Positions 44,095-54,887 of a DNA stretch of 64,000 nucleotides are shown here, piece after piece. The translations under genes were made by a program, and so were the position numbers. Numbering within the stretch: the stretch's first letter is position 1; every line of letters begins with the position of its first letter. Source of the DNA: Echinarachnius parma. Lineage: Eukaryota > Echinodermata > Echinoidea > Clypeasteroida > Echinarachniidae. The DNA is taken from the NCBI GenBank assembly GCA_037951105.1, contig JBAMJV010003307.1:186001-250000 (forward strand). The letters are read 5' to 3'. The notes under the pieces are model-generated. The model was not told where the DNA came from and did no database searches. It saw only the letters and a list, made by a program, of their open reading frames with translations.

Positions 44095-44190
44095 TCAAAT
44101 CTGTGTATAGTGACCACTTTTGAAGCAAACAAGAGTGATTGAAACTGTAGACAGGTGACCACTATAGACAGGTTACAGAGCAATGTTCTC
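44095..44190 (+). repeat. Family C fragment
   Basis: CAAATCTGTGTATAGTGACC, GTAGACAGGTGACCACTATA and GACAGGTTACAG are family C text. Confidence 0.6.
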
Positions 44191-44239
44191 TCTAAATGTA
44201 CATGGATGCTTATCTAAGCCCAAGTTGAAAAAGTACATG

Positions 44240-44350
44240 GGGGCTATATAGCACACAAAATTAGTAAAGGAGCCCCTTAAATTTGCATAGAGTTCAATGT
44301 GAAACAAAACTTGAAGGTGCTATTTTAATGTTTGAGAAATTTCATCACTG
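44240..44350 (-). repeat. Family F dispersed repeat
   Basis: GAGCCCCTTAAATTTGCATA then GAGTTCAATGTGAAACAAAA is the reversed family F core; it ends at a C18 run. Confidence 0.55.
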
Positions 44351-44399
44351 CCCCCCCCCCCCCCCCCCCAAGTAAACAAAAAAAATCTGGGTAGACACT

Positions 44400-45030
44400 G
44401 GCTACATGTATGCCACTGCATCGGTTACAAACAAAGGGGTTTCTGACCAATCATCCACTTTGCAATAAAAGGGGATGAGTGTGTGCATTGAATGATAAGA
44501 GGGATGAAAAGCGTGTTTCCAAAAAGATCTTAGTATTTCTCTTGAACCTTCTCTTTTCCCACCCCTACCCCCACCCCACCCCACCCCACCCCCGCCCCCA
44601 CAACAAATCTGGGAAGACCCCTGGTCAAACCACTGCTGGCACTGCATCAGTTATAAACAGAGGGGTGCCTGACCGTATACGATATACTTTGCAATAAAAG
44701 GGGGATGAGTGTGTGCACTGAATGATAAGAGGGATGAAAAGTGTGTTTCCAAAAAGATCTTAGTATTTCTCTTGCACATTCTCTTTCCCCACCCTCACCC
44801 CCACCCACACCCCCACCCCTACCCCCACCCCCACCCACACCCCCACCCCCACCCCCACCCCCACCCCCACACAAATCTGGAAAAACCCTGATCAAACCAC
44901 TACTGTCACTGCATCAGTTATAAACAGAGGGGTGCCTGACCGTATACGATACACTTTGCAATAAAAGGAGGATGAGTGTGTGCACTGAATGATAAGAGGT
45001 ATGAAGAGCTTGTTTCCCAAAATGATCTTA
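44400..45030 (+). repeat. Tandem array, 230-267-bp units with inner (CCCCCA)n
   Basis: ATGAGTGTGTGCA lies at 44475, 44705 and 44972. Each unit has TTGCAATAAAAGG, GAATGATAAGAGG, CAAAAAGATCTTAGTATTTC and CATCAGTTATAAACAGAGGG. The CACCCC-rich stretch inside expands from about 55 to about 95 bases and explains the different unit lengths. Proline/histidine or glycine open frames here are repeat artefacts. Confidence 0.93.
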
Positions 45031-45254
45031 CTTTTGGAAAGAATGCCTTTGATCATCCGAGCTTGCACGTTATACGTGCACGTACGTATGGGAAAATTGA
45101 AGTAGAATGGAACACGATGTCGCTGATTGCTTGCAAGATTCTATTTTTTAAAAATCAATCTTGTAAATAGTTGCATAGCTATTAACCTGATTATTCCTAG
45201 ATATTTAATTTCCGAATGGAATTAATTAATCAAGTTCTTGAAGATGATGGTTTA

Positions 45255-45720
45255 AAGCATGTCAATAACCAATATTTACTGACAAAGAGGATTTATGCCC
45301 TCTTGGAACCAAGTCAATCAGGGCAGGGGGTTCATGCTGGCATTCCATTGGTTAAATCATGTACTGATTGACAGCAATAACCTATATTTATTGAAAAGGC
45401 ATTTATGCCCTTTTGAAACCAAACTCGTCATTTTATATGGGCTTTATTAGCCAATGGTTTCTGGAATTATCCGCCGCCCACTTCACTTGGGACTATAAAT
45501 GCACACCTCTACCGGTTACTGACCTGTCTTCCATATCACAGCCTATCATAATACAGTCAAACCTGTCTATAAAGACCACCCGAGGCAGACAGAAATTGTG
45601 GTCTTTATCAGCAGGTGGTATCTTATAGACATAATATAAATGAACCGAGAATTGCCCGCCTCCCACCCCATTCGGGACTATATATGTACAGATCTACAGG
45701 TTATTGACCCTGAATGATTT
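45255..45720. repeat. Overlapping old duplications and a family C piece
   Basis: TCAATAACCAATATTTACTG ... TTTATGCCCTCTTGGAACCA at 45261 recurs at about 45372. GAATTATCCGCCGCCCACTT ... GGGACTATAAATG at 45464 recurs at about 45648. TACAGTCAAACCTGTCTATA at 45554 starts a truncated family C element. Confidence 0.65.
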
Positions 45721-45919
45721 TGCATTCATGATTTAAATCGATGCATTTTCATGTCCCCCAATACCAATCACTATACTTATCTAATATAACATTATTTTTC
45801 ACAGAATACTAAACTTGACTTCATGCATACATTTCACCCCCGAAATGCCCAAACAAAATTTTTGATTTGTTTTTTGTTTTGATTTTTTTATTGGATCGTG
45901 ATCATTCGAATGCCAATCA

Positions 45920-46065
45920 GATGATCACTTAAGAGCTAAATATTAGCCCCTGAAATTCGAAAAAAAAGAGCCCTGGAAATTTGTAGCCCCCGAAAGTTGG
46001 AAAAGTAGCCCCCAAAAGTTCCATAAAATTACATAGGGGAGCCCCCGAAATAAAAATATTAATTT
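45920..46065 (+). repeat. Family G repeat with TAGCCCC sub-units
   Basis: GATGATCACTTA...GAGCTAAATA, then TAGCCCCTGAAAT, GAGCCCTGGAAATTTGTAGC and TAGCCCCCAAAAGTTCC repeat about every 25-30 bases. A second copy is at 59690-59895. Confidence 0.75.
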
Positions 46066-46234
46066 TTCCCCTGATACATGTATGTGTCATTTTGTAATGA
46101 GTTTGAAAGGTTATTTAAATCTTCATTGGCAATGGAGTGAAGCGAACTAGACGGATACATTTCATTCACTCCATGACACGTCGAACACTTGGAAAGACAT
46201 CATAAAGCTGTCTGTCTAGTTCAATCAGGCTTCC

Positions 46235-46480
46235 CAAAATGGACATACTAAATTTGGAGAGTCTTCTCTGCGAGTATCCTAAAATAAAATTGTATTTGGC
46301 ATGGAATAATAACTCTACCTACATGTATCTATGATTCACAACTGTGATTTATAAATTTGTAAAAGAGCAAGTACATCAAATGTCAAGAGGCTTCTCTGTA
46401 TATATTTGGCATCAAATAACTCTTTCAATGTTGGATTCAAAACTGTGATTATATTTGTAAAAGAGCGTACGGCAAATGTC
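46235..46480. repeat. Tandem duplication, about 125-bp unit
   Basis: TTCTCTG...TATTTGGCATNNAATAA(C)TCT and AACTGTGATT.ATA..TTTGTAAAAGAGC occur twice (about 46262 and 46392). Confidence 0.65.
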
Positions 46481-46562
46481 CATCATTGTCTATATAGACA
46501 AGTTTCCATTTGGCCGTTACTATAGGCAGGTTGTCTATCATAGACAGGTGGTCACTAAGCTA
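46480..46562 (-). repeat. Family C fragment
   Basis: CTATAGGCAGGTTG and ATAGACAGGTGGTCACTA are family C text. Confidence 0.6.
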
Positions 46563-46670
46563 GCCAAGGACTGCCCCCCCCCCCCCCCCTGAAGCCTTGA
46601 CCCTCTCTTAGCCCCTATCTTAGGCAAACCCTGGTTATACCCCTGCATACCTACTAACCACTGGTCCACC

Positions 46671-46765
46671 TTAACCCATTCAGGACTGGTCCCGAAAATA
46701 CTCAGGCTATAGGGTCTATGGAAAATACATGTTATACCAAAAATCAAACAGGCCTGAAAGGGTTA
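46671..46765 (+). mobile_element. Family A TTAA-flanked short element
   Basis: TTAACCCATTCAGGACTGGT ... ATACTCAGGCTATAGGGTCT ... CCTGAAAGGGTTAA; closely matches 1697-1791. Confidence 0.75.
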
Positions 46766-46809
46766 ATCAATTGTGCAGTCAAATATAACACGCAGTACAG
46801 GGTCTCGTT

Positions 46810-46915
46810 GCAATTTAGCACCCTAAATGCCAAAATGGAGCCCCTTTAATTTCCCAAAGCGAGGTCAATGTAAAACAAATTTAACAATACTACTTTAATT
46901 TTTTCCCCCCTGATC
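46810..46915 (-). repeat. Family F dispersed repeat
   Basis: GAGCCCCTTTAATTTCCCAA then GAGGTCAATGTAAAACAAAT is a diverged reversed family F core. Confidence 0.5.
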
Positions 46916-46919
46916 AATA

Positions 46920-47555
46920 GTGATCCAGTGTCGACTGCATGAAGCCAGGGTTTGCCCCAAATTACACAACACACCCTACTACTCATAGTGGCACAGTCAG
47001 GCTCAAACCAGGTCATGATGTGGAACACACTAAGTGGGGGGGGGGGGGGGTACAACATATCCCATAAGGGCAAACTTATTTGGTGTAATATTTATTTTTC
47101 CCCCTTTAACCAAATGCATTGAATACTATAAGGGAACTGGTTTATTGGGACATCTGGGCCCAATATTCATGAAACCTCACTAGCTTTAGTTCCATTCTAT
47201 GAACTTATGGAGTCAATTTTAGATGTTAGGGCCAAGTATGCAACAAGAGATTCCTTTAGTTGTCCACTATGATTAACTTAGTAGATTGTATGCTTATCCA
47301 GATAACCATAGATAGTGACTAAGAAAGCTATGTGTTGCCTCCTTAGCCCTAGCATCTAAAATAGACTTAGCATGGAACTAAGCTAGTGAGGTTTTATTAA
47401 TACGGACACTGGACTTCATTTACGAAGGAGGGAGGGGATTTGGGCAATTGTATACCCACTTCCCTTCCTCCCCGCCCCCCCCCCCCCCTCCCCCTCCATC
47501 CCCACCTTGGCTACGCCACAAACCCTTCCAGGGTGCTCCAGTGGTTTCAAGCCAA
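46920..47555. other. No gene; G and C runs
   Basis: G15 near 47036 and C14 near 47476. CTAGTGAGGTTT near 47385 mirrors AAACCTCACTAG near 47172 about 210 bp away, with AAGCTAG / CTTTAGTTCCAT beside them, so a weak foldback is possible (47160-47400). Confidence 0.45.
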
Positions 47556-47559
47556 TCGA

Positions 47560-48130
47560 TTGCATCTTGACCCAGAAGCATTGAATATCAATTTTGATGC
47601 TCCACCTCGAGTATCATTTTTCTCTTTCGCATTTACAACTATTTTCATCTCGAGGGTTCGCCACGGGGCTATTATCATCCCAATCAATTCAAATGATAGT
47701 ATGTGTGAAGAAATGTGTCCAGAAAACTGCTGTCAGAGAAAACATTGCGGACAATCTTGAACAGTGGCGGAAATGACGTACTATTGTTTTGAATATCAAT
47801 TATGTGGATCCACCATGTATACCATTTTTCTCAAGGGTCAGCCCATAGGGTTATTATCATCCCAAGTGAAACAATAAATTCAAATTAGATTCTGAGTGGA
47901 AATTATTACCAGTGAAAACATTTTGGACAATTTTGATCAGTGGTGGAAAATGTGGACAATGCTCATCAACTGATCGTGAGCTACAAGCCCTGTTGTAGCA
48001 GTGGAAGGTACGCTAATATATTATTCAAAACTTATGCACAATCCTCGTCAGAGAAAATATTTCAGGCAATCTTGGAGAGTGGTGGAAATTTCAGTCAACG
48101 GACAACTGACTCTGAGCTACCTAGATGTAC
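47560..48130. repeat. Old tandem array, about 140-210-bp units
   Basis: GTCAGAGAAAACATTGCGGACAATCTTG at 47731, CCAGTGAAAACATTTTGGAC at 47911 and GTCAGAGAAAATATTTCAGG at 48048 mark three units, each followed by AGTGGNGGAAAT. Confidence 0.7.
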
Positions 48131-48133
48131 ATT

Positions 48134-48336
48134 TAGTAGCGGTCAAAGGTTCAATGATATATTCAAAATTTATATGTACTTGTCTCATGAACTACAGGAC
48201 AAGTTTAAAATAAACTGTTCTTCATGACTTCATGAGTTTAGTAGCGGTCAAAGGTTCAATGATATATTCAAAATTTATATGTACTTGTCTCATGAACTAA
48301 AGGACAAGTTTAAAATAAACTGTTCTTCATGAGTTC
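48134..48336. repeat. Near-identical 105-bp tandem duplication
   Basis: TAGTAGCGGTCAAAGGTTCA starts at 48134 and again at 48239. The two copies differ at only a few bases near their ends, so this is the youngest duplication in the window. Confidence 0.92.
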
Positions 48337-48344
48337 AAGTCAAT

Positions 48345-49020
48345 ACTAAGAATCCACTGTGCATGGATTAGGTGTTGCAATGCTGGGCAAACCTCGCGCA
48401 AGCATCGAGATTGCCAGGAATAACTTTTGTTTAGAACATTATCTATTGACGAGAAACAATTATTCACTGCAGTAGCCAGCATGCATGCTTGAAGTTCGAT
48501 CAAGGAGGGGGGGATCCCCCCTCTATGAATTCTTCTCTCCTCCCCCCCTCCCCCCTTCACCAACAAGGACATTCTTGCACCCTTATTGCCTCCCTCTAAC
48601 CCTCCCATCCTCCCCCTGACCCTGCCCCGAATAGATTACTAATTCCTTGAAATATAAATTTAACACAAAATGAAGGACGTACTGAAATGTTTCAACCTAT
48701 GAGACTCCCTTCACTTGGAAAACAGGAAATTGTGCCATGCATGTTTAAAAGATATTAAATATTGCACAAAAAGATATTAAATATTTCACAAAATGAGACT
48801 TTTGAACATGAAACTCCCTTTAAAAATGGGACATTGTACCGTGAAGCTCATTAAAAATTGTAGGCATCATATGGTATTTGTGGGATAATCAGGTTTCCAA
48901 TAAGAGGTTAAAAGGCATACAATTACAAAAGTCCATATGGTGCATACAAATTAGGTGACAGGAAGAATGGGTGTGGTACTTAATTCACATGTCTTGTATG
49001 CAATCTTCCGCAATGACGTG
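48345..49020. repeat. Small duplications; no gene
   Basis: AAAGATATTAAATATTGCAC is repeated at once near 48748. GAGACTCCCTTCACTTGG ... TTGTGCCATG at 48700 recurs as GAAACTCCCTTTAAAAATGG ... TTGTACCGTG at 48809. G/C runs lie near 48508 and 48540. Confidence 0.55.
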
Positions 49021-49021
49021 C

Positions 49022-49315
49022 AAATATGACAACCTGACAAGTCAAAATCAACTTTTGCAATTTGCAGAAAAATATGTATAAATCTAATTTAAAATATCTG
49101 TTCAGCTGTTCTTGGTAGCATGCATGTACCACCAGGTTATTTTCACATCGGTACAAGTGTGCACCCTTTAGCTATGAAGTAACAATTATGACAACTCCGC
49201 AAGTGAAAATCAACTTTTGCAGACAATATGTCTCTAATTTACAATATCTGGACAGCTGCTCTTGTTAAAACTCAATACTGCAAGGCTATTTTTATATCAG
49301 TACAACACCTTATGC
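49022..49315. repeat. Tandem duplication, about 163-bp unit
   Basis: ATGACAACCTGACAAGTCAAAATCAACTTTTGC at 49027 recurs as ATGACAACTCCGCAAGTGAAAATCAACTTTTGC at 49188; both continue with TATCTG.ACAGCTG.TCTTG. Confidence 0.75.
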
Positions 49316-49326
49316 ATACAATTTAA

Positions 49327-49743
49327 AGGGTACCACCACCCAAAAATAATATTCTTATAAATGAAAGGTAACATCTTTAGTATTCCATTCCATCGACAAG
49401 CTCATAAAAATATGTTTCCAGAAAAAAAATATATAATTGGAAAACGCATCACCATTCTAAAGCTTGCGTTTATGGGTCTGCATGTACGAGACTACTTTGT
49501 CCAGAGCGAACGAATCGCCCGGGATTCTATTGTCTCCAAACGTACGCGTGAATAGCATTGGCGCACTCGCAAATGTTTGGCCCGTACGAAACCAGGAAAT
49601 AGTAGTGGTTCCGTAAGTGGTGGAAATTAATTGCTTTGTTTATGAATAACACAACCCTTTGCAAAATGTTGGGTATCTATTTGATATCACAAAATGGCAC
49701 CAAAACATATAATTATGTGTTGTTCTTTGCCTGGTGGTCCCCT
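49327..49743. mobile_element. 417-bp TIR element at TTAA, ends AGGGKACCACCA
   Basis: The left end TTAAAGGGTACCACCACC is mirrored by CTGGTGGTCCCCTTTAA. The interior has a CpG-rich patch (AACGAATCGCCCGGGATTC, AAACGTACGCGTGAATAG) and no domain. It is MITE-like; TTAA flanks match those of 21431-21984. Confidence 0.72.
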
Positions 49744-49758
49744 TTAAAGTATGCAAAG

Positions 49759-49830
49759 TTAACCCATTGACTACGGGAACCGGGTGCATTGTGTACAAAT
49801 TCTATAGGGATTTCAGAACCTCAAAGTAAA
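49759..49830 (+). mobile_element. Family B TTAA-flanked short element, joined to a microsatellite
   Basis: TTAACCCATTGACTACGGGA ... GTACAAATTCTATAGGGATT ... CAGAACCTCAAAGTAAAA. The far end runs into (AAAGTAA)n at 49824-49868, which has replaced the closing TTAA. Confidence 0.65.
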
Positions 49831-50059
49831 AAGTAAAAGTAAAAAGTAAAAAGTAAAAGTAAAAAATACTACGTGGGAAATTTCCAATCAAACCAGAGGA
49901 TACTATAATTGCCATTATTTCTTGAGTGATAAAGATTATGAAGAGGTATATAAATATAATAAAGAGATCTTTAAAATGTTTTACACAATTCCAGCGATTT
50001 TATCATTTCTAGCACGCAAAGTAATGAATGGACTACTAAATGTAAAATGTGATGGGGGA

Positions 50060-50620
50060 TATATCAATTGCCAATCAGCGATTAAGTAACCCAAATTCTG
50101 ACCTGCTTTTATTTGAACTAACTAAAGAATGAGTTACTTTTGAAAATACAGTTCACATGTGGGGATTTTTATGCTCGCCAATCAGCCACAAAGTGCCCCC
50201 AATTCTGAGCCGTAATTAAACAAGCGACCCAAATGAGGTGCCACTTGGGCGGCGGAAGCACTTCATTACGAGACTTGACAGTGGCGGCCCTATTACAAAC
50301 AACAGGAAACCAGAGTTATGCCTTTGTGTCATATTACGGCCAAAGCTGATATCAAAGGGACATATTCATTAATCGGCCCTTTTGGGCAAATCATCTCAAA
50401 CTTTCCTCACAAATTTATTACCTTTGTGCCATATTACGGACAAAGCCGATAGTCGGGAAGCTTATTAATCAGCCCTTTTGGCAAATCATCTCGAGCTCTC
50501 CTCACAACTTACAGACTAATAAATAAAGTGATAATAGAGTGATATTCGATGTTCAGCCCCCTTGGCAAATCTTCTTGAACCTAAAATACAAGTTTGTGAA
50601 TATTTATTCAGAAATACATT
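50060..50620. repeat. Two old tandem sets, about 100-110-bp units
   Basis: GCCAATCAGCGATTAAGTAA at 50068 recurs as GCCAATCAGCCACAAAGTGC at 50178. CCTTTGTGTCATATTACGGC at 50321 recurs at 50421 with CATTAATCGGCCCTTTTGGG..AAATCATCTC, and a decayed third unit follows at about 50520. Confidence 0.7.
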
Positions 50621-50624
50621 ATAC

Positions 50625-51160
50625 AATTTTTAAAAGGTAAAAATGTTCAAGGGGCTTGTTGGAAAACGTTCTTACATTTTAACATCTATTATCTATATAG
50701 GCCTCATTGTAAAATCATCTTGAAATTTTCAGACATTTGACTTTGAGCGATATTCCCCCTCTATTGCTTTTATACTGCTTTAATTCGAGCCGATATAAAC
50801 TCACAGAGACATCTTGTTAACACAAGCTGCCAACAAGCCTCTTTCCAATACAATCACTGAACATGAAAGCTACTCTCGCTGGAGTACCATTACATTATTT
50901 ATAATCGGATGTACTGTAGTACATTGTATGTAGGAGGGCCGATGAAATATTGATGATACAACACCCTCTACATGATTCACACTTCTCTGTTTTTTATAAA
51001 AGCAAGTGTCAAATCTGTATCTACCCACATAATCATGTACTGTAAGCCCTGCAGTGTCGTTCTCTCTAGAGTTAACATCCAACTTGATGTTGTTTCAATT
51101 GTAGAAATAAATGTTAAAGACTGCTGAAAACTGCTTATCCGCTATAAAGGCAAGTGTAAT
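50625..51160. other. No feature seen
   Basis: No repeat family, domain or exon is recognised. Confidence 0.45.
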
Positions 51161-51163
51161 AAA

Positions 51164-51420
51164 TGTGACCGGCTATAGCAAAACCCTGCACTTGTCGGTA
51201 AAAATAAAAATGTAGGTTTGTATATCATTAGAAAGGCCTCATCACAAGCTTTCATTTGATGCTTTGTTCTAAAAAAAAATGCAATAATTTGCGAAGATAC
51301 GATTGTTTAAATTTTACAATCATAGGTCTTTTTAATACACACATTATGTGAACTTAACATGCTGATTTCTTCAAAACATGAATTACCGACAAGTGCAGGC
51401 TTTTGCCATAGCCGGTCACA
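51164..51420. mobile_element. 257-bp TIR element, ends TGTGACCGGCTAT
   Basis: TGTGACCGGCTATAGCAAAA then CCTGCACTTGTCGGTAA is mirrored by TTACCGACAAGTGCAGG then CTTTTGCCATAGCCGGTCACA. The TIRs are about 38 bp with two or three differences; no open frame. Confidence 0.85.
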
Positions 51421-51424
51421 AATC

Positions 51425-52790
51425 AGTCAAAGTGTAAAGCCGAGCTTTCGAATCTGGCAGATCCTTCGTCTTGGGCTGAACCGACAAGTACTTTACTAAA
51501 ACATGAAGCTAAATACATAATACAGGTAGGAGAAGCTGGGACCAGGTACAGGCTAGGGTAAACAAGAACAACAGAGGGAACATCCAGAGGAGGACAGGGT
51601 GATACAGAAGCAAGCAAGAGTGGACAGGAACAAAAGGAGTGTAGGTTAAAATGGTTACCAAATATGGTTTAAATTGAACGTTTAAAAACATTTGAAATTG
51701 AAATAGCATTAAAATTGAAGTGGAGAAAAGTGTTTAGGCTATGATAGCTAAAATATCATATTGCAGAAAATAATTGTGTGTGTCATACTTATATTATAAT
51801 GAACAAGATAGCGATGTAAGCCAAAATAGGTATTTCATACATTTTTTTCAAACCTAGAGAATAACATTACATGTATAACAGCTACAAATATATTGAACAA
51901 AAGAATTATGTAGACTATTAAATATTAAATATACAAAATGGGGGAATTGTGTGAAGGCTACAATGGCATCAAATATCACAAACAAACCAGATTAAAGCTT
52001 TACTGTGTTATTTTTCCATTGTACCTAATTCTCACCAAAATTCAGTTTGACTGATAGTGAATGTTGCATTTTGTGACATATCTTTTCATTTGATACTTTA
52101 TTCATAGTCCCAATAGTACAAAGTTAAAACGATTGTGCATCAACTTTACACTGTTATTTTTCTTAAATACTCACAGAACAAAGCAAAAGAACAAATTTGC
52201 ATTTACATGTATGTCAACTCTACTGTTGAATTGTAAGGAAAATGGATCACTTGTTTAACTTCAATCCAATGTCAGTTGGAAATATATAGAATGACCGAGT
52301 TAGATTAGTTCTAGGTTTGACAAAGTATACGGGAGGAATCAAAGGAGAGTGTAGGATAAATTCAATTCTGATCTTGGGGGTGAAGGTTGTTTAAAAATGT
52401 GCTTTCTTTGCCAATAATGAAGTCAAAATAAAAGGGTAAGTACATGTAAGTAAATGACTCAAATAAATGGCTTTACAATTCCACAAATAACTATTTTTAA
52501 ATGGCATGTATTTCATCATATATTTTGCTATAATTTGCCTTAATTTGTTCAATTAGCCATGGGATTTGTACTTTATCTCTTTATTTCTAATGATTTCCTG
52601 CCGATTAATGTGAGAAAATAGCGTGTAGATCACTTTGACGCAATTACCCAATTTACACAAATTACGCAAGGCATGTGAATCATTAATGTTAATGGCATGT
52701 ATACATGTCCTGGTATCCTACATGACTCCAAGTCCAATTATTACCAGTAGGTCAAAAGGTTAAAGAAAGTGTTGTTTTTTTCTTTCCCAT
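51425..52790. other. Long stretch without a recognised gene or repeat
   Basis: Short open frames have no domain. A motif cluster at 52600-52680 (GCCGATTAATGTG, GACGCAATTACCC, AAATTACGCAAGGC, CATTAATGTTAATGG) is non-repetitive and could be regulatory, but that is only motif-based. Confidence 0.4.
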
Positions 52791-52902
52791 TTTCAAACCC
52801 ATTCAATACTATTACGTTTCTGGTTCAGAAAATATACTGTTCAAAGCTAAATGTTGATGGAGAACACGTTATACAAAAGTCAAACCGTCTTCAATGGGTT
52901 AA
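52790..52902 (-). mobile_element. Family A element sharing its TTAA with a family B element
   Basis: AAACCCATTCAATACTATTA ... AGAACACGTTATACAAAAGT ... CTTCAATGGGTTAA. The final TTAA at 52899-52902 is also the first TTAA of the next element. Confidence 0.65.
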
Positions 52903-52978
52903 CCCGTTCCCTTCGAGATTCTGAAATCCCCATAGACTTTGTTAATAGCCCACTCAGTTCCCGTAGGCAAGGGGTTAA
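52899..52978 (-). mobile_element. Family B element abutting the family A element
   Basis: TTAACCCGTTCCCTTCGAGA ... CCCCATAGACTTTGTTAATA ... GTAGGCAAGGGGTTAA. Ends are inverted; both are flanked by TTAA. Confidence 0.75.
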
Positions 52979-53017
52979 TATGCACACACATATCATAAAG
53001 AACTATAAATATGACTA

Positions 53018-53195
53018 CAGTCAAACCTGTCTTTATAGCGACCACCTGTCTATAGCAGCCAACCTGCCAAAAGTGATCCTGTGCAGAGAAGAACAATGTT
53101 ATGGAACCTTTCTATAGAGGTCACCTGTCTACAGTGGCCACTTTTTTTGTTCACCTTGGGTGGTCACTATATACACAAGTTTGGCTGTTTGTAAT
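53018..53195 (+). mobile_element. Family C element, near full length
   Basis: TACAGTCAAACCTGTCTTTA ... ACCACCTGTCTATAGCAGCC ... GTTATGGAACC ... GGTGGTCACTATATACACAA then GTTTGGCTGT. Ends are inverted copies, and the interior is built from repeated CTGTCTATAG..GACCACC pieces in both orientations. No coding capacity. Confidence 0.75.
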
Positions 53196-53399
53196 TTTCA
53201 AAACAAGGCATTCGCACATAAATTATAATGATTGATTATAAATATGGAATAGATGTAAAAAAGAAATTGATGTAACACTAGTAAAGTGTCTCCCCACACA
53301 GGCAGGTGTAAACATTCATTGAGCCTTCACCATCACCTGCCGGATTGTGCCATGCCCTCAAATTTTCTTGCCAGGCAGAGATAAAGGGATGGATATATT

Positions 53400-53758
53400 A
53401 TGTTAAAGATTGGCAAGCATGGAGATGCTACACCGCGGATCGCCATTTTGAACTAGGCTAGTTTGCGCGCACTGCATAACACTGGACCAATGTGCATTAC
53501 GCACCAAGCGCAAGGCGTTCGCAAGATGACACCGTGCGACTGATTTACGAATCTGGACTACCTTTTAAAAATGAAGGGATGGATTTGTTACGATTGGCAA
53601 GCATGGGGATGCTACACCATGGATCGCCATTTTGAACTAGGTTAGTAAGTGCGCACTGCATAACACTAAACCGGTGTGCATTATGCATGTGTGCAAGCGT
53701 TCGCAAGATGGCACCTCGCATCTGATCTAAGAATCCAAACCACTTTTATGGCTTTGAT
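53400..53758 (-). repeat. Family E repeat, two tandem units (184 bp)
   Basis: GGCAAGCATGGAGATGCTAC at 53412 recurs as GGCAAGCATGGGGATGCTAC at 53596. Each carries GATCGCCATTTTGAACTAGG, GCATAACACT and GTTCGCAAGATG. The orientation is opposite to 20674-20835. Confidence 0.9.
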
Positions 53759-53869
53759 CATAATTCTTCACATTTTATCATACTTAATAAATTGGTTAAT
53801 TTTACCAACTGTTACGGTTGATGAATCAGTTTCGCTCAAACAGGCTTTATATTAACTTACAAATTAATT

Positions 53870-54085
53870 TCATTCACAATTTACAGTAAGTCACTCTGCT
53901 AAAAACTATAAATTCACTCTGCTATAGTACAAGTGTTACTCACAATGTAAGTCACTCTGCTAAAAACCTAGATCAATTTTCTCTGCTATAGCACAAGTGT
54001 TACTCAAAATGTATAAAGTCACTTTGCTAAAAACTATTAAAAATTCACTCCGCTATAGCATACATGTACATTACGTGTAAATCAA
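53870..54085. repeat. Tandem array, about 62-68-bp unit, 3 copies
   Basis: AAGTCACTCTGCTAAAAACT at 53887 recurs at about 53948 and 54017; TATAG(T/C)ACAAGTGTTACTC links the units. Confidence 0.88.
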
Positions 54086-54239
54086 CAAATAAATTTCATT
54101 AGAACAGCGCTCTCTAAACAAGTTTGAAACAATCCCCTCTGGGGTCCACGTTCCCACGTCTTGCTAGCATGGGAAATTAATGTGACCTTTGCATTCGTTT
54201 CACTACTCATTTTTGTGTAGTGTATGGTGTAGCCACCGC

Positions 54240-54480
54240 TTTAGAACGGTGGTAATTGAGCTGCAATATCGACCGGCCAAGGCGATTTTGCACGTGTGTG
54301 TTTTTGCGTCGACCGACTGACCGACCGACGACAATCTTTGCTAACTATTCCGCCGCCCCCCTCCCTTTACTTCTCTCTCTCCTTTCCGCAGCTATTGCTA
54401 TTGCTATCCTTTCATCAAATCGGGAGGCAATTGATAGATAGGAATCAGCCTGTGTGCCTGTGTGCTCTATCCTCGAGCAA
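54240..54480. other. GC-richer non-repetitive patch, no exon shown
   Basis: CGACCGACTGACCGACCGAC is a short tetranucleotide run. A CCTTTCCGCAG acceptor-like site near 54391 has no matching coding frame I can support. Confidence 0.35.
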
Positions 54481-54561
54481 TATAACAATCTAAACTGTCC
54501 ATATCTTCTCCAGTACCATTTTCCTTTATACTACTGTTGTTACTGACAAGAGTGATTTTGA

Positions 54562-54752
54562 ATGTACAGTCAAACCTGTGTATATAGTAACCACCTAGAG
54601 GAAACAATTTTTAAAAATAGCCACTGTAAACAGATGACCTCTACAGACAGGTGCCATAACATAGATTTTCTTTGCGGGAACACTTTAGGTGGCCACTGTA
54701 GGCAGGTTGGCTGCTATAGACAGGTGACCTCTAAGACAGTTTGACTGTACAT
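54562..54752 (+). mobile_element. Family C element, full length
   Basis: TACAGTCAAACCTGTGTATA at the left and AGACAGTTTGACTGTAC at the right are inverted ends. GGCAGGTTGGCTGCTATAGA then CAGGTGACC matches other copies. Confidence 0.8.
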
Positions 54753-54887
54753 GTATTTGCCAACCCGAGGCAATCTCTACTAATCTACAGATTACTGCTC
54801 CTCCCACCCCCCCTCCTCCCTCCCCCCACAATTACACACACACACACACACAATTTGTACAGTGGCCAGCCATACATACGTCAGGGC

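Noticed and set aside
44402-44923. Glycine-rich and proline/histidine-rich frames
   Set aside because: They come from the (CCCCCA)n core of a tandem array.
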